DNA of 64,000 nucleotides from assembly GCA_900073065.1 (NCBI GenBank), contig FJOG01000005.1:558001-622000 (forward strand). Reading direction: 5' to 3'. The position numbers were made by a program, and so were the translations under genes. The notes beneath the pieces were generated by a model. That model was not told the DNA's origin. It did not search any database and worked only from the letters and a program-made list of their open reading frames with translations. This stretch comes from Phialocephala subalpina. Lineage: Eukaryota; Ascomycota; Leotiomycetes; Helotiales; Mollisiaceae. This document shows, in pieces, positions 33,201-44,865 of this stretch (the first letter of the stretch is position 1; every line of letters begins with the position of its first letter).

Positions 33201-34156
33201 CCGTGGACAGCTGCCAAAGAGGTTTTAAGGAGCGCTCTTGCAAAGTCTTGCTCGTTGGCGTCGGCGTCGGGATTATCAGACAAATCATCCTCACTAACTC
33301 AAAAATTAGCGAAATCTCATGGTTTGGATGGATACTCGACCGACCCTGACTCCGACTCGTCCTCAGAGTCGCTCTCGCCGTCTTCGTCTTCTGCTAAACC
33401 AGTTCTGCTTTCCTCTTCATCTTCATCCTCCTCTTCATCTCCATCCTCCTCCTCTGTCTCCTCCTGCGCCAAAGCAGCTCCGTCTCTACTCTTCTGTCGC
33501 TCGCGTGCCGAAGCAAGTTGAAATTCATTCCTTGCAGAGTCCAAATTTGCGATCTGAGTAGAGCCTGGGCTCTGAGGCATAGGAAGCCAAGCTTGTGGAG
33601 CCAAAACCGGAAACTGCCCGAAATGACCTTGGCCTGCTTGTGTGGGATGTGCAACATACGGAGGCAAAGCAGAAGGATACGCAGACTGGCTCTGGCTGGC
33701 AGACGTCTGGGGTATAAACTGTGCAGCCTCCGAAGGGGGAGCAGGATGCCAGAAATAATTATGAACAGTGTGCGTAGGAGGTATGTGATTGCCAGCTTGC
33801 GAAGCCGGTGTAGGGGGGTATACGAGCCGACTATGAACAGTCTGTGCAGGAGGTGCGTAACTGCTAGCCTGAGAGACCGGTGTAGGAGGTACGAAGCGAT
33901 TGGGAACAGTCTGCGCAGGAGGTGTAGGATACCCAAATCGACTAGGCACATTCTGCTCATGAGGTACGCCATGCTCTGCTTGCGACGGCATCAAAGGATA
34001 TCCCCAGTGATTTTGACTGTTTGACGGTCCTCTCTGTGGCTCTCCATTGTTATTCTGGTAGAAGTTCCATACTGGAAGTTGACCCTCGCTGAACCGGGGG
34101 TCTGAAGGCTTATTCTGCATGTTCGCAGTTGGGAAGTGCGCTATCTGTCGCGACAT
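30202..34156 (-). CDS. TFC4: TFIIIC subunit Tfc4 (tau131), TPR protein
   Basis: Six exons: 34156-33345, 33293-32207, 32152-31336, 31289-31077, 31025-30666 and 30614-30202, giving 1233 aa. Intron lengths are 51, 53-54, 46, 51 and 51 nt. All phases close; the first donor (GTCGGT) is the least certain. After a disordered N-terminus comes a strongly acidic stretch (EEEDGDEEEDEDEEE) and a basic block (IKRPRKRPRQRIGEEKRP). Two TPR arrays follow: VGNRLYLLGRYDEAIFELSE to HKHALQKLAEIC, and DEAMAHFNILLGPDEDDRKN onward. The C-terminal TPRs end EAHYNMGRAYHMLGLVHLAI and AEEITRQWLVI. In yeast this subunit of the tau-A lobe recruits TFIIIB (Brf1) to Pol III promoters. The nuclear role here is inferred from strong architecture match. 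The N-terminus holds imperfect Pro-rich repeats at 33716-33967. Confidence 0.93.
33716..33967 (-). repeat. Imperfect Pro-rich tandem repeat inside TFC4
   Basis: Within residues 64-147 of the Tfc4 protein, units of about 17-24 aa recur: NVPSRFGYPTPPAQ, TVPNRFVPPTPVSQ, TVHSRLVYPPTPASQ and TVHNYFWHPAPPSEAAQ. The units differ in length and sequence, so they arose by old duplications in coding DNA. They lie in the disordered N-terminal tail, before the acidic stretch. Confidence 0.75.
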
Positions 34157-34861
34157 ATCGACGGTCGAGGTGCGCGTGTTGATAGAGACATTAAGGCCTT
34201 GTGTGAATCGTCTAGGTGAATTGCAGAACGTGGTATGGTTGAGTTCGATTTGGTCGGTGTGATTGGCAAAATCTATGTTTATTCGGCTGGCGTCGTCGAC
34301 TTCAGCCTCGCCTCCCGGCTAGGCTAGCGTGACGCCGACCCCACTTCAGCCTTGCATTTTATGCTGGAACCTCGCTGTTGTGCCAAATCATAGCTCAACG
34401 TGAGATCTAGAGAGGCTGAAGCTATTTGTTATTAGGTCTCTTCCGGAATTCGCATGTTCAGTGTTAGCAACATATGGCCCCGCTGCTGACCATTTCATAT
34501 TACACAACAGTCAACTACTTTCGTACGTAAAGATACCTGGTGTTTACTAGTTTAACTGTTGAAGTAGTTCACAAGAGAAATTGCATAGCACGAACAATGC
34601 AAAAAACATGTTTGTTATTGTCCTACGAATCCGTTTCATTATCCTTCCAAGCCCTGCTATACCGCAAGGACCTCGCTTGAAATGATGTGAATCATTCTAA
34701 TTTCCCATGCAACACATGTACGTAGCCAATCAGGGTTCACATGTCGCTAATAACACACATCTCCTTTGCTAGAGAAATCGGAGTGCTTCCTTAAATCAAT
34801 CATTCGTTGGATCCTGAGAGAATTCCGATATATTGTCATTTGGCCAGTCTCTAGAGACTGA
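34157..34861. other. Intergenic region between VTS1 stop and TFC4 start
   Basis: 705 bp, AT-rich in the middle, with no frame of note. It should contain the TFC4 promoter and VTS1 3' sequence. Confidence 0.45.
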
Positions 34862-36796
34862 TCACGCAAGCTTCCCTTCTGCCTTGGCTTCTGCTATCTG
34901 TTAGTGATCTGGATCAAAGAGAACATGGCTGCAATTCCTACCTTTGACTTGTTCGAAGACTTTCAGCATCTTTCTTCGTGCTCCCAGAGCGTTGACACCC
35001 CTCTCTTCCAAAGCCTTCTCATCTAGTTCCACCAACTCGGTCCAGTTCATATCCTTCAGATTATCCGTGTATTTGTGGAGCCTCAGACTTCTCAGCCAAC
35101 TGGGAATGTCTTGGAGGAGGCTTGGATCGGTAGGATCCTCGGGAGGCTTTGAGCTGCCTCTTCTACCACGTGGAGATCGACCTCGCACCATGTCGCTATG
35201 ATCAGAAAGGTAACCTTCATGCCCAGAAAGACCAAATTGGCCCAAATTTAATGTCCCCATGCCGTTATTCATGAGTGGAGAAGAGCCGTCATATGCTGCG
35301 AGGAATCCATTGTTCTGCGGCGATGCAAATCCAAGTTGTCCAAAACCTCCACCTTGCATTGCTAATCCTGGTGAGCTTGGGCGTGATCTTCGACCTGCGA
35401 AAGCAGCAGCATTTTGTTGCGCTTGAAGAGCTATCACCTGGTCACGGCTCAAGACCTGACCATGTTCATTAATCATAACAACGTTGGCACCAGGCATATT
35501 GTTTTGAAGGCCGGGAGACAAGGGTCCCTGTCCAGTCGATCCATGACCGTCATTTGACCGAGCTCGACGGTACTTTCGCACGTCATCTAGGGCAAAGCGA
35601 TTGTTCACAGTTGAGAGGGCTGCAAGCTTCATAGCCGTAGCATTGGCAACCATATCAGCTTGACTTGAGCTGTTTGGGGAGTTGAAAGAAGGAACCATTG
35701 GAGTATTGACCATAGAAGCCCAATTTCCATTTCCAGCATTGTATGGTGACAGCAGTGGGAGGTCTTGACCTTGGTTGTCAGGGGCGTTGATCGTGGTGCT
35801 CTGCAGATTGGTGCTTCCAGAAATAGGCGATCGAGGTGGTTGCATGAATTGGCCCATTGGTGGCTGTCCCGAGGAAGATTTCGGTCTAGCAGCCTGATCA
35901 TTGTTCCGAGAGCCCCAGGGAGAAGGAGAAGGAGCTCCGTTGTTATCAGCGGTATCTGCAGGGCCAGAGATGGTCGGTGCTGTCATTGAGTTACGTGCGT
36001 CGTATGCAGCACTGTTACGATTCGATGATGGCGGGTTACCGGTTTGCTGGGTAAACTTTGCTTTTTCGGTAGCAATTGCAGCAGCGGCATCAGGAAACAT
36101 GGCATTGATGGTGGATGCATCGAGGCCAGAATGTCTCTTGGCAGCAGGGGTCGCGGGAGGTCTGGTTAAGGAGTTTCGTGAGCCTTCGACACTGAGCTTA
36201 CCCATGGCGTCGCTGAGTCTGTTCGACATAGGATCTAGCATATACTGTTAGGCTTGTGATGAAAATGGAAGAGGATGAGAATACAGACCTTTGTCGAAGT
36301 TGGCTGGTGATAGAACACCAGACATCGGGTGATTTTTACCCATTTGCTGTAGCACTTGAATGAAGAATCGAATCTGCACTTGGGTTGTCTGTTGGAGCAG
36401 GGCATACAGAGCAGCAGTCCGTTCGGCTTCGCTGAGTACTCTGAACCATTGTTCGATGGCGCTTAGCTCGTCCTTGAAATCTTGGTCGAGGGTCGCAGCT
36501 GCCATTTCTTCCAATGTAGTTTCATACTGGTCAATATCCGCAATCCACTGCTGAGCAATCTTGTCAGATGCATCATTCTCCGTTCCTCCTTGTCCTTGAT
36601 TCTGCTGTGTGCCATAGAAATCCGAGGAAGGTCGGATTCGACTCGAGGAAGGTGAGGCCGAGAATGCTGCCATGTCTGCGGACGCACGAAGATGATGGCC
36701 GGAACCGATGGCACGAGAAGACGGCGGACGCAGAGAAGAGCTGTTCGACTCGACCGGTGTGCTGTTTCGATTGCCTACGGCAGACATGTTGAGCAT
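34862..36796 (-). CDS. VTS1: SAM-domain RNA-binding protein Vts1 (Smaug homologue)
   Basis: Three exons: 36796-36289, 36234-34942 and 34893-34862 (32 nt), giving 610 aa with the Met at 36796 as start. A longer frame reaches 36988, and the Met at 36787 is another option. The splice between exon 1 and 2 rebuilds [21 protein letters not shown], and the last exon gives the tail [12 protein letters not shown]. The N-terminal helical domain is [20 protein letters not shown] through [16 protein letters not shown] long Asn/Ser/Pro-rich linker follows. The C-terminal SAM domain is [20 protein letters not shown] to [15 protein letters not shown]. Vts1 binds Smaug-recognition hairpins in mRNAs and recruits the Ccr4-Not deadenylase. 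This gene would encode that function. Both introns skip a nearby AG directly after a CTAAC branch site. Confidence 0.93.
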
Positions 36797-38287
36797 CGTA
36801 GCGTTGGAGCTGAAGAGGCTGAGGTTCGAGAAAGACGACTTTGAAGATGTCTCGGGATTTTCGAAATGTGAAACGAAAGCTTCAGATCTAACGCTGTGTC
36901 GAGTGTCAATGCACCAACGATGGTCCAGGGAAGAGTACCGCACACTTGGGGCGGCCTGTGGTCCGTGAAGAAGAGCAGTGTTTCGCAACGCTTTTATTCA
37001 AGGAGTATGATCAATGCGGTGATCGTACTCGGTGGTCGAGTATCCAAATATAGATCGATGAGAACAGTGAATGAGAGTTACTCGTCGATCTTGGGTAATT
37101 CGTGACCTCAGATCGATGGCTTAAGAGGATCAAAGAGCTCTTCAGCAGTGCCTGCTGCCTGAGTGTCTGGGAGGAAGCTATCAGGTCAGCTTGTGAACGA
37201 CGCAGTTTCGAGTCTCGGGTAAGGGGCTGGCGGAGAGGCAGTTACAGGTAGATGGCACCTACAGCAGAAGAGGAAAAACGAAAGCGCACAGCGTTGGAAG
37301 TCGAGTTCTATCGATGTTGTGTTGGAGGAGAAAAGATTATTGGACCAGCCTTCAGGTCAAAGGTACTGCAGAACGTTGCCGCTTTTGGCCGATTAGCGTA
37401 CTTTACCTCTGCTTTGTTGAAAGCGAATCAAGATCCAGTCTCGAGGCGGACACAATTTGCAGGGTTTCAGTTCATTGTCTCCAGACTTGATGAAGATATA
37501 GCATTTCTTAGTGATTCACGGGTACGGATGAGGCAGGGTAAAATAGTCATCGTTAGTCGTCAGTCACGGCATATTGAGAGGTTCTTTAGCACAGTCATAA
37601 GCAATTTCGAGGTGATTTTGAATTGAATTCTATTGTTGGAGGATCTATTGGAGTCTCCCAGCTGTTGGCAACACCTCCGCCAATATGACAACAGTGTGTT
37701 CTTGATGAAAGGCCGTCATGCAGACCTAGGATTGTGGAATACGGACTGAGTCCCTGGTAACGTGAAGTAAGGACGGATATACCGGACAAGACTTCTTGCC
37801 CATTGGAGTCCAACAGAGGCTCATCAGTCCGGGTGACGGAAGGGAAACCCAGCAACCCAATACTGGAACAAAACACCCCTAAATGTCTCCTTGTAGTTGC
37901 TGACTTCAGTCAGCATCAAACCAATAGATGTAGCCCATTCTTCATGCACCATTGCCTCATAGAGTACAGAAGAAAGGTGTTTGGTAATGAAGGGGCTTGA
38001 TATGTATTCTTGGCACGAAAGATATTATCCTTCAGCAAATGAGCATGGAGAATGGCTCGTAACGCTGTACACACACAATGCCATGTTCTTGTTCGTCACG
38101 TTCTTCGTTCGCGGTCAAGTCGGTGGTTGAGAGAAAGAGGGCGACAAAGCTCTTCTTATTTCGAGAGTGAGCTATCGTCATGACCTGGCAGCTGCAAATT
38201 CGATTTTGCCCTCATGTGCCTCCGGAATGCGCCCTTGCCAATGCAAATACCACAACCCGTAATCGAAGAAAGACCTCAACGTAATGC
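36797..38287. other. Intergenic region, with a weak ORF at 37252-37626
   Basis: The plus-strand frame at 37252-37626 (124 codons, MAPTAEEEKRKRTALEVEFY start) is mixed in composition and has no family resemblance. It lies head-to-head with VTS1 and ends with IERFFSTVISNFEVILN. It could be a small orphan gene, but it could equally be leader sequence. The remainder to 38287 has no credible frame. Confidence 0.3.
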
Positions 38288-38783
38288 TCATGACTTGTCC
38301 GCACCCTCCTTCTGCGCCTTCTGTATACCGTTAGCACCTTCCCCGTGGAAGGACCATATCTGAGCGCCTACCAAAGCCTTCATTGTACCGTGGAGAGCAT
38401 GTCTGTGGTTTCTTCGGAACTTCGGATCGGTACCCTTCAGAGATGGATATCTTGAGGTTTTGGGCTTCTTGATACTATCGTTCGCGCATTTCGTCAGCTA
38501 CAAACGCGGGAAAAGCTGAAACTACGAGCTCAAAGCTCGCCCTCACAACGCTCTAACATACCCGTTCCTATGAGCCTTCTTCGATTGGTTATGCTGAGAG
38601 CTGTTCTTAGACTCTATTGAAGAAGAAGATCAGTAAAGGAGCGTATAATGAGACGGTAGAGCGTGTAGGGGGAGCAAGAGCTGGATCGGTACACCGCAGG
38701 ACAGTCACAGCAGAGGTTGCGCATAGAAGCAGCAACCAGCATGCTGCTATAAAAATTGGAAGAACGTATTACTCACTCGCCAT
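38288..38783 (-). CDS. RPL29: 60S ribosomal protein eL29
   Basis: Four exons: 38783-38777 (only 7 nt), 38613-38562, 38474-38372 and 38320-38288, giving 64 aa. Donors are GTGAGT, GTATGT and GTAGGC, and all phases close. The protein reads MAKSKNSSQHNQSKKAHRNG, IKKPKTSRYPSLKGTDPKF, then RRNHRHALHGTMKALKAQKE and ends GADKS. This is the complete, highly basic eL29 protein of usual length. It sits on the 60S surface near the exit of peptidyl transferase components. The 7-nt first coding exon, an intron soon after the ATG, is the usual layout of fungal ribosomal-protein genes. All three introns lie within 500 bp. Confidence 0.95.
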
Positions 38784-39541
38784 TGTGACGGTTCCGGTTT
38801 TGCAGTCTCGAGAATTGGTGTTGTCTTGACGTCTCGATTGCGAGAGGAAGTTCGATGCCACTTTCCACGGCAAGTTTGTGGGCACGAAAAATTAAGCGAC
38901 CAATATCACGTGATCATGGCATAAATTCATTAACTTCGAATTCGACTAGATTATTTCATCCCAAAAGATCCTTGTATGTCTGTTTTTTTTAAAGGTGTAT
39001 ATCGTCAAATATGTCGAAAATAATGTGATCGTTGTTGATAACCTCAGACAGTTTTTGCATTGCTACTCCTAGAAACTCGTGTGAGCTGAACACTTCCTCC
39101 TAGGGCCGCTCTGACTTTGATAGAACTGTCAAGGTCTGTTGTAATTCTACCAAAGCCCCAGGTCGCATTTATGTCCTTTGCAGTGCTACTTGAGAGAAAA
39201 CGCACTGCTAGGCAACGTGTGATAACCTCAGGGTGCTCATCAGCATATTGAACATGTTCACGGTCCCATACCGATTATGTTCTTCAATAGAGTCTAAGAC
39301 CAGCTCTCAGCATAACCAATCGAAGAAGGCTGAGAGGAACGGGTACATTAGAGTGTTGTAGATTGTCAATATCCTGCTCATATCCTAATTTGGTCAACAG
39401 CTTCTTGCATTATTCACAATACACAAGATATGGTAAGACTCGTATGTACTCATGGCAAAAAATATATTTACAAAACTCCTGACCGCTCTAAACGTGCGTG
39501 TCCCAACCATCATAACAAGAGGATTGCATTATGTTTAGCAT
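38784..39541. other. Intergenic region without a gene
   Basis: AT-rich, no frame of note. It holds the promoter of the eL29 gene and the 3' end of the carrier gene. Confidence 0.45.
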
Positions 39542-40760
39542 CTACTTCGTAACCAGGGGCAATGCCGACTTCGCTTTTGAAGCGGCGAGCTCAGTAGCTT
39601 GTGCGAGCTTCTCAGACTTGACCTTTCTGAGGTATCTAAATAAGAGAATGAACATAAGTTCCATTCTGGTCTCGTTAGCATTCTACCAAAGCAGGGCGGA
39701 TTTAGCGGTTAGACATACCTTTCTTTCGTCATCATGAGAAGGCCCTGCACAATAAGACCCTTGGATATTTGTGGTGCAATGCCTTTGAATAGACCTAGCC
39801 ATCCTTCGTTGTGCACAATGAATTGCATGACCTCAATGAAGCTCTTGAATGGTTTCCCGTTCCGGGATGGTGGTGGCTTCGACTGAAGACCAACCTTGGC
39901 CACAATGAGTGGTTGCGTTGCAATCGTTGCAAGTGACTTGGACATAGCTCCCAGTACTAGCAAGAGGATTAGTGAGGAATCGCCAGAGAGAATGTGTGAA
40001 CTTACAGAAAGCTTCCCAAGGTCTGAGATTGAGCTTGCCGGGGAATATTATCTCCCGCAATCTCTGGTAGGCACCATATGTGATGGCGGGGTTGACAACC
40101 AACACCAAACTAGCCTTGAGACCTCTCCAAAGGCCACTCCATCCATCCTCACTGTCAATCACATCCTTGGCTGTATCGACCATTCCCTTCTTCTCTCCCT
40201 TCCCCTGCGTCTGTTGACGGGTTGTTACGACAGCCACGGGGATTGTGAAGATCTGTGCAACAGCTCCTGCCACAGCACCTAACGACAATTCGACTGCTGT
40301 ACCGGGTGGACCTGGCACCTTCTGCGAGGAAAGATAAAGGGTCCTGACAACGGAATACCAGTAAAAGTATGCGAAGTTCGTCGAAGCCACACCAATCAGC
40401 GCACCATTGATCCCAGAATATAGACCAATAACTCCATCGTCGGCCACAATCTTCGATATCGCATCCCAAGTCGAGTTATAGTGCGTTGCATCAACACCCG
40501 TTGGTTCAGGATCACTTGGCTTCCGTTTGACCTGCACCTGGAGGCGGGTTTTGACTCTGCAATAGATAAATTAGCAAAGAAGTTACACAAGACCATGTTC
40601 TGCCAGCGATGATATCGGCTCCTCGAGCACCATTCCCAGTTTTGAGGTTCTCTCACATGTCTAAAGGATATACCATTGCATTCGCAATCACTGCGCCTGT
40701 AGCGCCTGCAACGGCCAGTCCCCAGGGAGGAATGAGTGCCTCCTTCGATTGCCCAGCCAT
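39542..40760 (-). CDS. Peroxisomal adenine nucleotide carrier (PMP47/ANT1 family)
   Basis: Four exons: 40760-40657, 40556-40006, 39956-39719 and 39635-39542, giving 328 aa. Donors are GTGAGA, GTAAGT and GTATGT, all phases close. It begins MAGQSKEALIPPWGLAVAG. Mitochondrial-carrier motif 1 is read across the first splice as PLDIVKTRLQVQVKRK. Further repeats show GVIGLYSGINGALIGV, IFTIPVAVVTTRQQT and IATQPLIVAKVGLQ, so three repeats are present. The second signature has lost the acidic residue after Pro (IPVAVVTTRQQ), typical of the peroxisomal PMP47/SLC25A17 branch. This branch imports ATP into peroxisomes for fatty-acid activation. Family is sure, substrate is inferred. The C-terminal tail is basic and helical (KSEKLAQATELAASKAKSAL). 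Confidence 0.92.
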
Positions 40761-41458
40761 CTTGAAGAGAAATTGATCTCTACGGGTGGTGTCGAACGAG
40801 TGGATGCTCTCGAGGTCTATCAAGGATCAGGGTGAATGCTGCGACTGGTATGATCTAGAAAGTCTAGCAAACTCCTAGAGAATGAAACAAGGAGAACTGG
40901 GAAAAGATTAAATAGGGATAGAGGAAGAAAAACTGCTCCCAGGCATGTCTTGACCTTGGAGAAGAAAGGAACAAATCGGCCGTGATACCTGAGAGGCCGA
41001 ACTTGTTTACGAACCTCGGCATTGAAGCAACATCACAGCCGTGCGTGCGACTCCGAGAGGTGGTGAATATTAAATTTGGGGTTCGCTTGATAGTCCCACC
41101 TCCTTCAAATCCAGCAACTGCAAGCTTCACTCTCACATCTAAAATATAGAATGTTCGAGTATCTTCAACGATTATATGTCAGCACTTAAAACTTTGCCTC
41201 AAGAGAACCTCATCTAAACTCTTTCTCTTGTCATCAGACACAGGTTACGCTTCAAATGTTGAGGCCTAAGGTTATTTATTGTCTTCGTCTCAAATGGTCC
41301 CCGTTTCAGCAGACTGTATCAGCCTTGTGGACTCTGAGGAAGACTTCATTTTCCTCTCTACATCTTTCACACCAGTATTAGGATTCTTTTCCCTCCTCCT
41401 GATCACCTTACGTTGAAGAACATTATGGTCAGGTTGACCGAAAGAGCCGTTCATCATC
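40761..41458. promoter_or_regulatory. Divergent promoter region, PMP47-type carrier and PalB calpain
   Basis: 698 bp between start codons on opposite strands. The minus frame at 40864-41136 has no family signal. No individual site can be named with confidence. Confidence 0.35.
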
Positions 41459-44195
41459 ATGGAGGCTAAAGCCCTGGTATTTGCTCAAGCCAAGATTAGC
41501 TTTTATTAAACATGATACTGACAGCATCAGGCAGCGGCTTCTGGTGTGGAAATCTCACTAACGAAGGACGAAGCTTTGAAAAATGCTATCCGCGCCGTTG
41601 AGCTGTACATGCAGGCGGCCAAGGTTGCAAGAAATGACGATGAGAAATCGAGGTTGCGGGGCAAGTGCAAGCTACTCCTCTCTCGCGCTGAAGAGATCAA
41701 GAAATCACCTCAGTGGACTCCAAAGAAGAGCAAAACGGTTCTCGAGTCGAAAAGAGCCATTTCCAAGCGTGAAGAGATCATTTTACTCGAAAGTTCAAAA
41801 CTTCATGGCTTCATATTTCCACAATGGAAATCAGATCCTGATGATTCAGCCTTTATCGAAAAGTCCAGCACTGCGAAGTATACGTACAGTCTTCACCATC
41901 CTTTTCTGGAAAGCTAGTCTAACGTGGCAGTAGTGAACCTGCTAATCTCATTTTGTCTGATGCTCAGAAGGAGATATTCGACGACTGGAGGAGACCTTAC
42001 GAAAGTACTAGGGACCAAGACGAATCGCTTATGAACCCAGTTAAGGACATTGACTTGGTGCAAGACATCACCACAGACTGTTCTGTTGTGGCCAGTTTGT
42101 GTGCCGGAACTGCACGAGAGATCAAAGGCCATGATACGGTATGGTATACCTGAATAGCTACCGAGTATTCTACTGATTATTGTCAAAAGTTATTTGCTTC
42201 GGTCATACACCCTTTTGACTCCTCTACCCTACGGCCCAGGGTTTCTAAGAGCGGGAAATATATCTTTCGCTTACACTTCAATGGTTGCTTTCGACAAGTC
42301 ACAATTGATGATCGGCTTCCTGCTTCAAAGACCACACGTAGTCTTCACGTTATTGACCGGAACAATACTCAACTGCTTTGGCCAGCGCTGGTCGAGAAAG
42401 CCTACCTCAAAGTTCGAGGTGGCTATGATTTCCCAGGCTCGAATTCAGGAACTGATCTTTGGGTTATTACGGGATGGATTCCAGAACAGGTCTTTCTTCA
42501 GAGGTAAGTTATGAAATGGCCAAGTAACGATAGATATTGACAACTTTCCCCAGCGATGATGTCCAACCGGAATACCTGTGGAATCGAGTCAATAAATCCT
42601 TTGGTTATGGAGACGTTATGCTCACCTTGGGGACAGGCAGGCTATCTCACAAAGAAGAAAAAGAGCTTGGTCTAGCAGGAGAGCATGACTACGCAATCCT
42701 AGACATGAAAGAGGTCGGTTCGCAGCGACTACTACTAGTCAAAAACCCCTGGTGCGACGGCATGTCATGGAAAGGATCTCAACCCACCCTCTCAGACCTA
42801 GCAGAAACATGGACTAGCGACCTCCGCTCCGCCCTCCCCACAAAATCCCCCACCTCCCCCGGAACATTCTGGATGAGTTTCGAAGACGTGGTCCAACACT
42901 TTGAATCCCTTTACCTAAACTGGAACCCAGGACTCTTCCTCCACCGCCAAGATCACCACTTCACTTGGACCATCCCATCCATCAAAAGTCCCGGCTCCTT
43001 CACCCACAACCCACAATATGCCTTACGATCTGCAAAACAAGGAATAGTATGGGTCCTCCTTAGTCGGCATTTCGCAACCCAGGAACACGACATCGTGAAA
43101 TATAAACCCAATACAGCATCATCAGCCTCTTCCGCACTCGGATTCATATCCCTCTACATATTCTCCTCCACCTCCGGCCCAGCCCGCCGCGTCTACCTAT
43201 CCGATAATGCCCTCTACCGCGGTGCATTCGTCGACTCTCCACAAACGCTCGCTCGTCTCGATCTCTCACCATCAGAGTCATACACCATAGTCGTAGCTCA
43301 ACAAGGCCTCCCATTACCAAAATACTCATTCACGCTCTCCTTCTTCTCCCGTACCCAAATCGAAGTCGAGAACGCTGAAGACCGCTTACCTTATTGCATC
43401 ACTCATGAAGGGGCATGGACAGTAAGAACAGCGGGAGGGAATGCTAGTTCTCCTACTTATCCTACGAATCCGCAATTCTCGATTAATGTGCCTTCTTTGA
43501 CGGATATTACGTTGATATTAGAAACAGACCAACCTGAACTTGCCGTCCATGTAAAAATGGTTTGGGCGGATGGAGAACGAGTTACAGCCGTAACATCGAA
43601 AGATATTGTAGGGGGATCAGGAGATTATAGGAGGGGTTGCGCTATGGCTGAGATTCGGAATGTTGCGGCGGGAAGTTATACCATTGTATGCTCCACTTTC
43701 GAAGCTGGGCAGGCTGGGAACTTCACGTTGAGAGTTGGGTCTATGGTTCCTTGTATCGTCAAACCCGTATTATCCGAAACAGCTGGTCGACTGAATCTTC
43801 AGCTCCCACCCCTCCGATTCCAAGACGGAATCAACAGGATGTTAGCGCCGCTCACCACCCCTCGATTGACCAGACTTCGAATCGTAGCTCGAGCCGGAAA
43901 CGCTGGAAGGTTTGTACAATCCTCAAAATCAAGACCGTCGCTTAGGCTAGCGATGGAAAAGGGACAAGGTCCGAACAAAACGACGATGAATGTTTCGAAT
44001 GATGGGGAGTTCAGCGATTCGCCGATGGGGATTAGGACTAAAGATTTGGATTTGAGTCCGGAGACGAGTCAACCTGGCGGTTTGTGGATTGTGGTTGAGA
44101 GGTTGGGTGGGAGTAGTGGGGGTGATGAGGTTGTGGTGGAGGTTTTGAGTGATAGTCCTGTTCAAGTTGGTCTTTGGGGGGTTGGAGATGGTTGA
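41459..44195 (+). CDS. palB: Calpain-like cysteine protease PalB/Rim13
   Basis: Five exons: 41459-41476 (18 nt), 41525-41883, 41934-42138, 42190-42503 and 42554-44195, giving 845 aa. All phases close, and the length agrees with PalB of Aspergillus. Exon 2 may instead start at 41531, as two AGs lie six bases apart, giving or omitting His-Gln. An N-terminal MIT-like helical domain (AIRAVELYMQAAKVA) precedes the calpain core. Catalytic residues are Cys175 (TTDCSVVASL), His343 (GEHDYAILDM) and Asn363 (LLLVKNPW). The spliced core also contains KVRGGYDFPGSNSGTDLW. C-terminal beta-sandwich (calpain C2-like) domains follow. PalB cleaves the transcription factor PacC/Rim101 at ESCRT-coated endosomes during ambient alkaline pH signalling. 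All catalytic residues are intact. Confidence 0.95.
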
Positions 44196-44865
44196 GTTAA
44201 GAGATTGTAGCTAGCGGTTGGTTACAATCCGTTGGATGAACATAGATAGCATAGCAGTTTTCAAGAATGGATAATGAAAAGTAAAGCACAGCACGGCGAG
44301 AAGATCACTTCGTAGCACTTTTTTCAAGACAGACAAGAGAAGACGGTGCCACAAAGCAAAAGGATCAGTTGTCATGATCAAGCAAAAAAAAGGTTATCAA
44401 CATGAATCCTAGCAAAAATAGTAATCTCCCACAGTCCAGTCAACGACAGTGCGTGTTGATCTTGCACATAGCCCTATGAATTTCCCCAAACCACCCGCCT
44501 AATCGCTAGCGAAAGCACCCGTCCTCTTAATTTGGTATAAGGTTAACCACGCCACTTGCACCGTTATGCTCCAAAAACTCCAATGATCATAGACTCGTGA
44601 TGTGCCACCTCCCTAAGATGAAGCCGAAGCTTAAGCCTAACTCGTATAACGCCGTTTGGAAGCAAATCAAGCAATCGGTCAACCGATCAATCGATCGATC
44701 CCAGAAGAAAAAACCTGGCTTGGGCCACCCCCATAAAATTTTCTGGAAGAATGTTTCGACTCAGTCGAAATGCGGATCTGTTGCCGCTGTTTCGGTTTGT
44801 AGTATTGTGTTGAACGCTTTGCTTGAAGCTTTCGAGGACTGATTTTAGTTCAGTACAGTGCAAGG
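44196..44865. other. Convergent 3' region without a confident gene
   Basis: A plus-strand frame at 44597-44842 (81 codons, Lys-rich) lies against the 3' end of the zinc-finger gene. It lacks family signals, so I do not call it. The rest is AT-rich 3' sequence. Confidence 0.45.
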
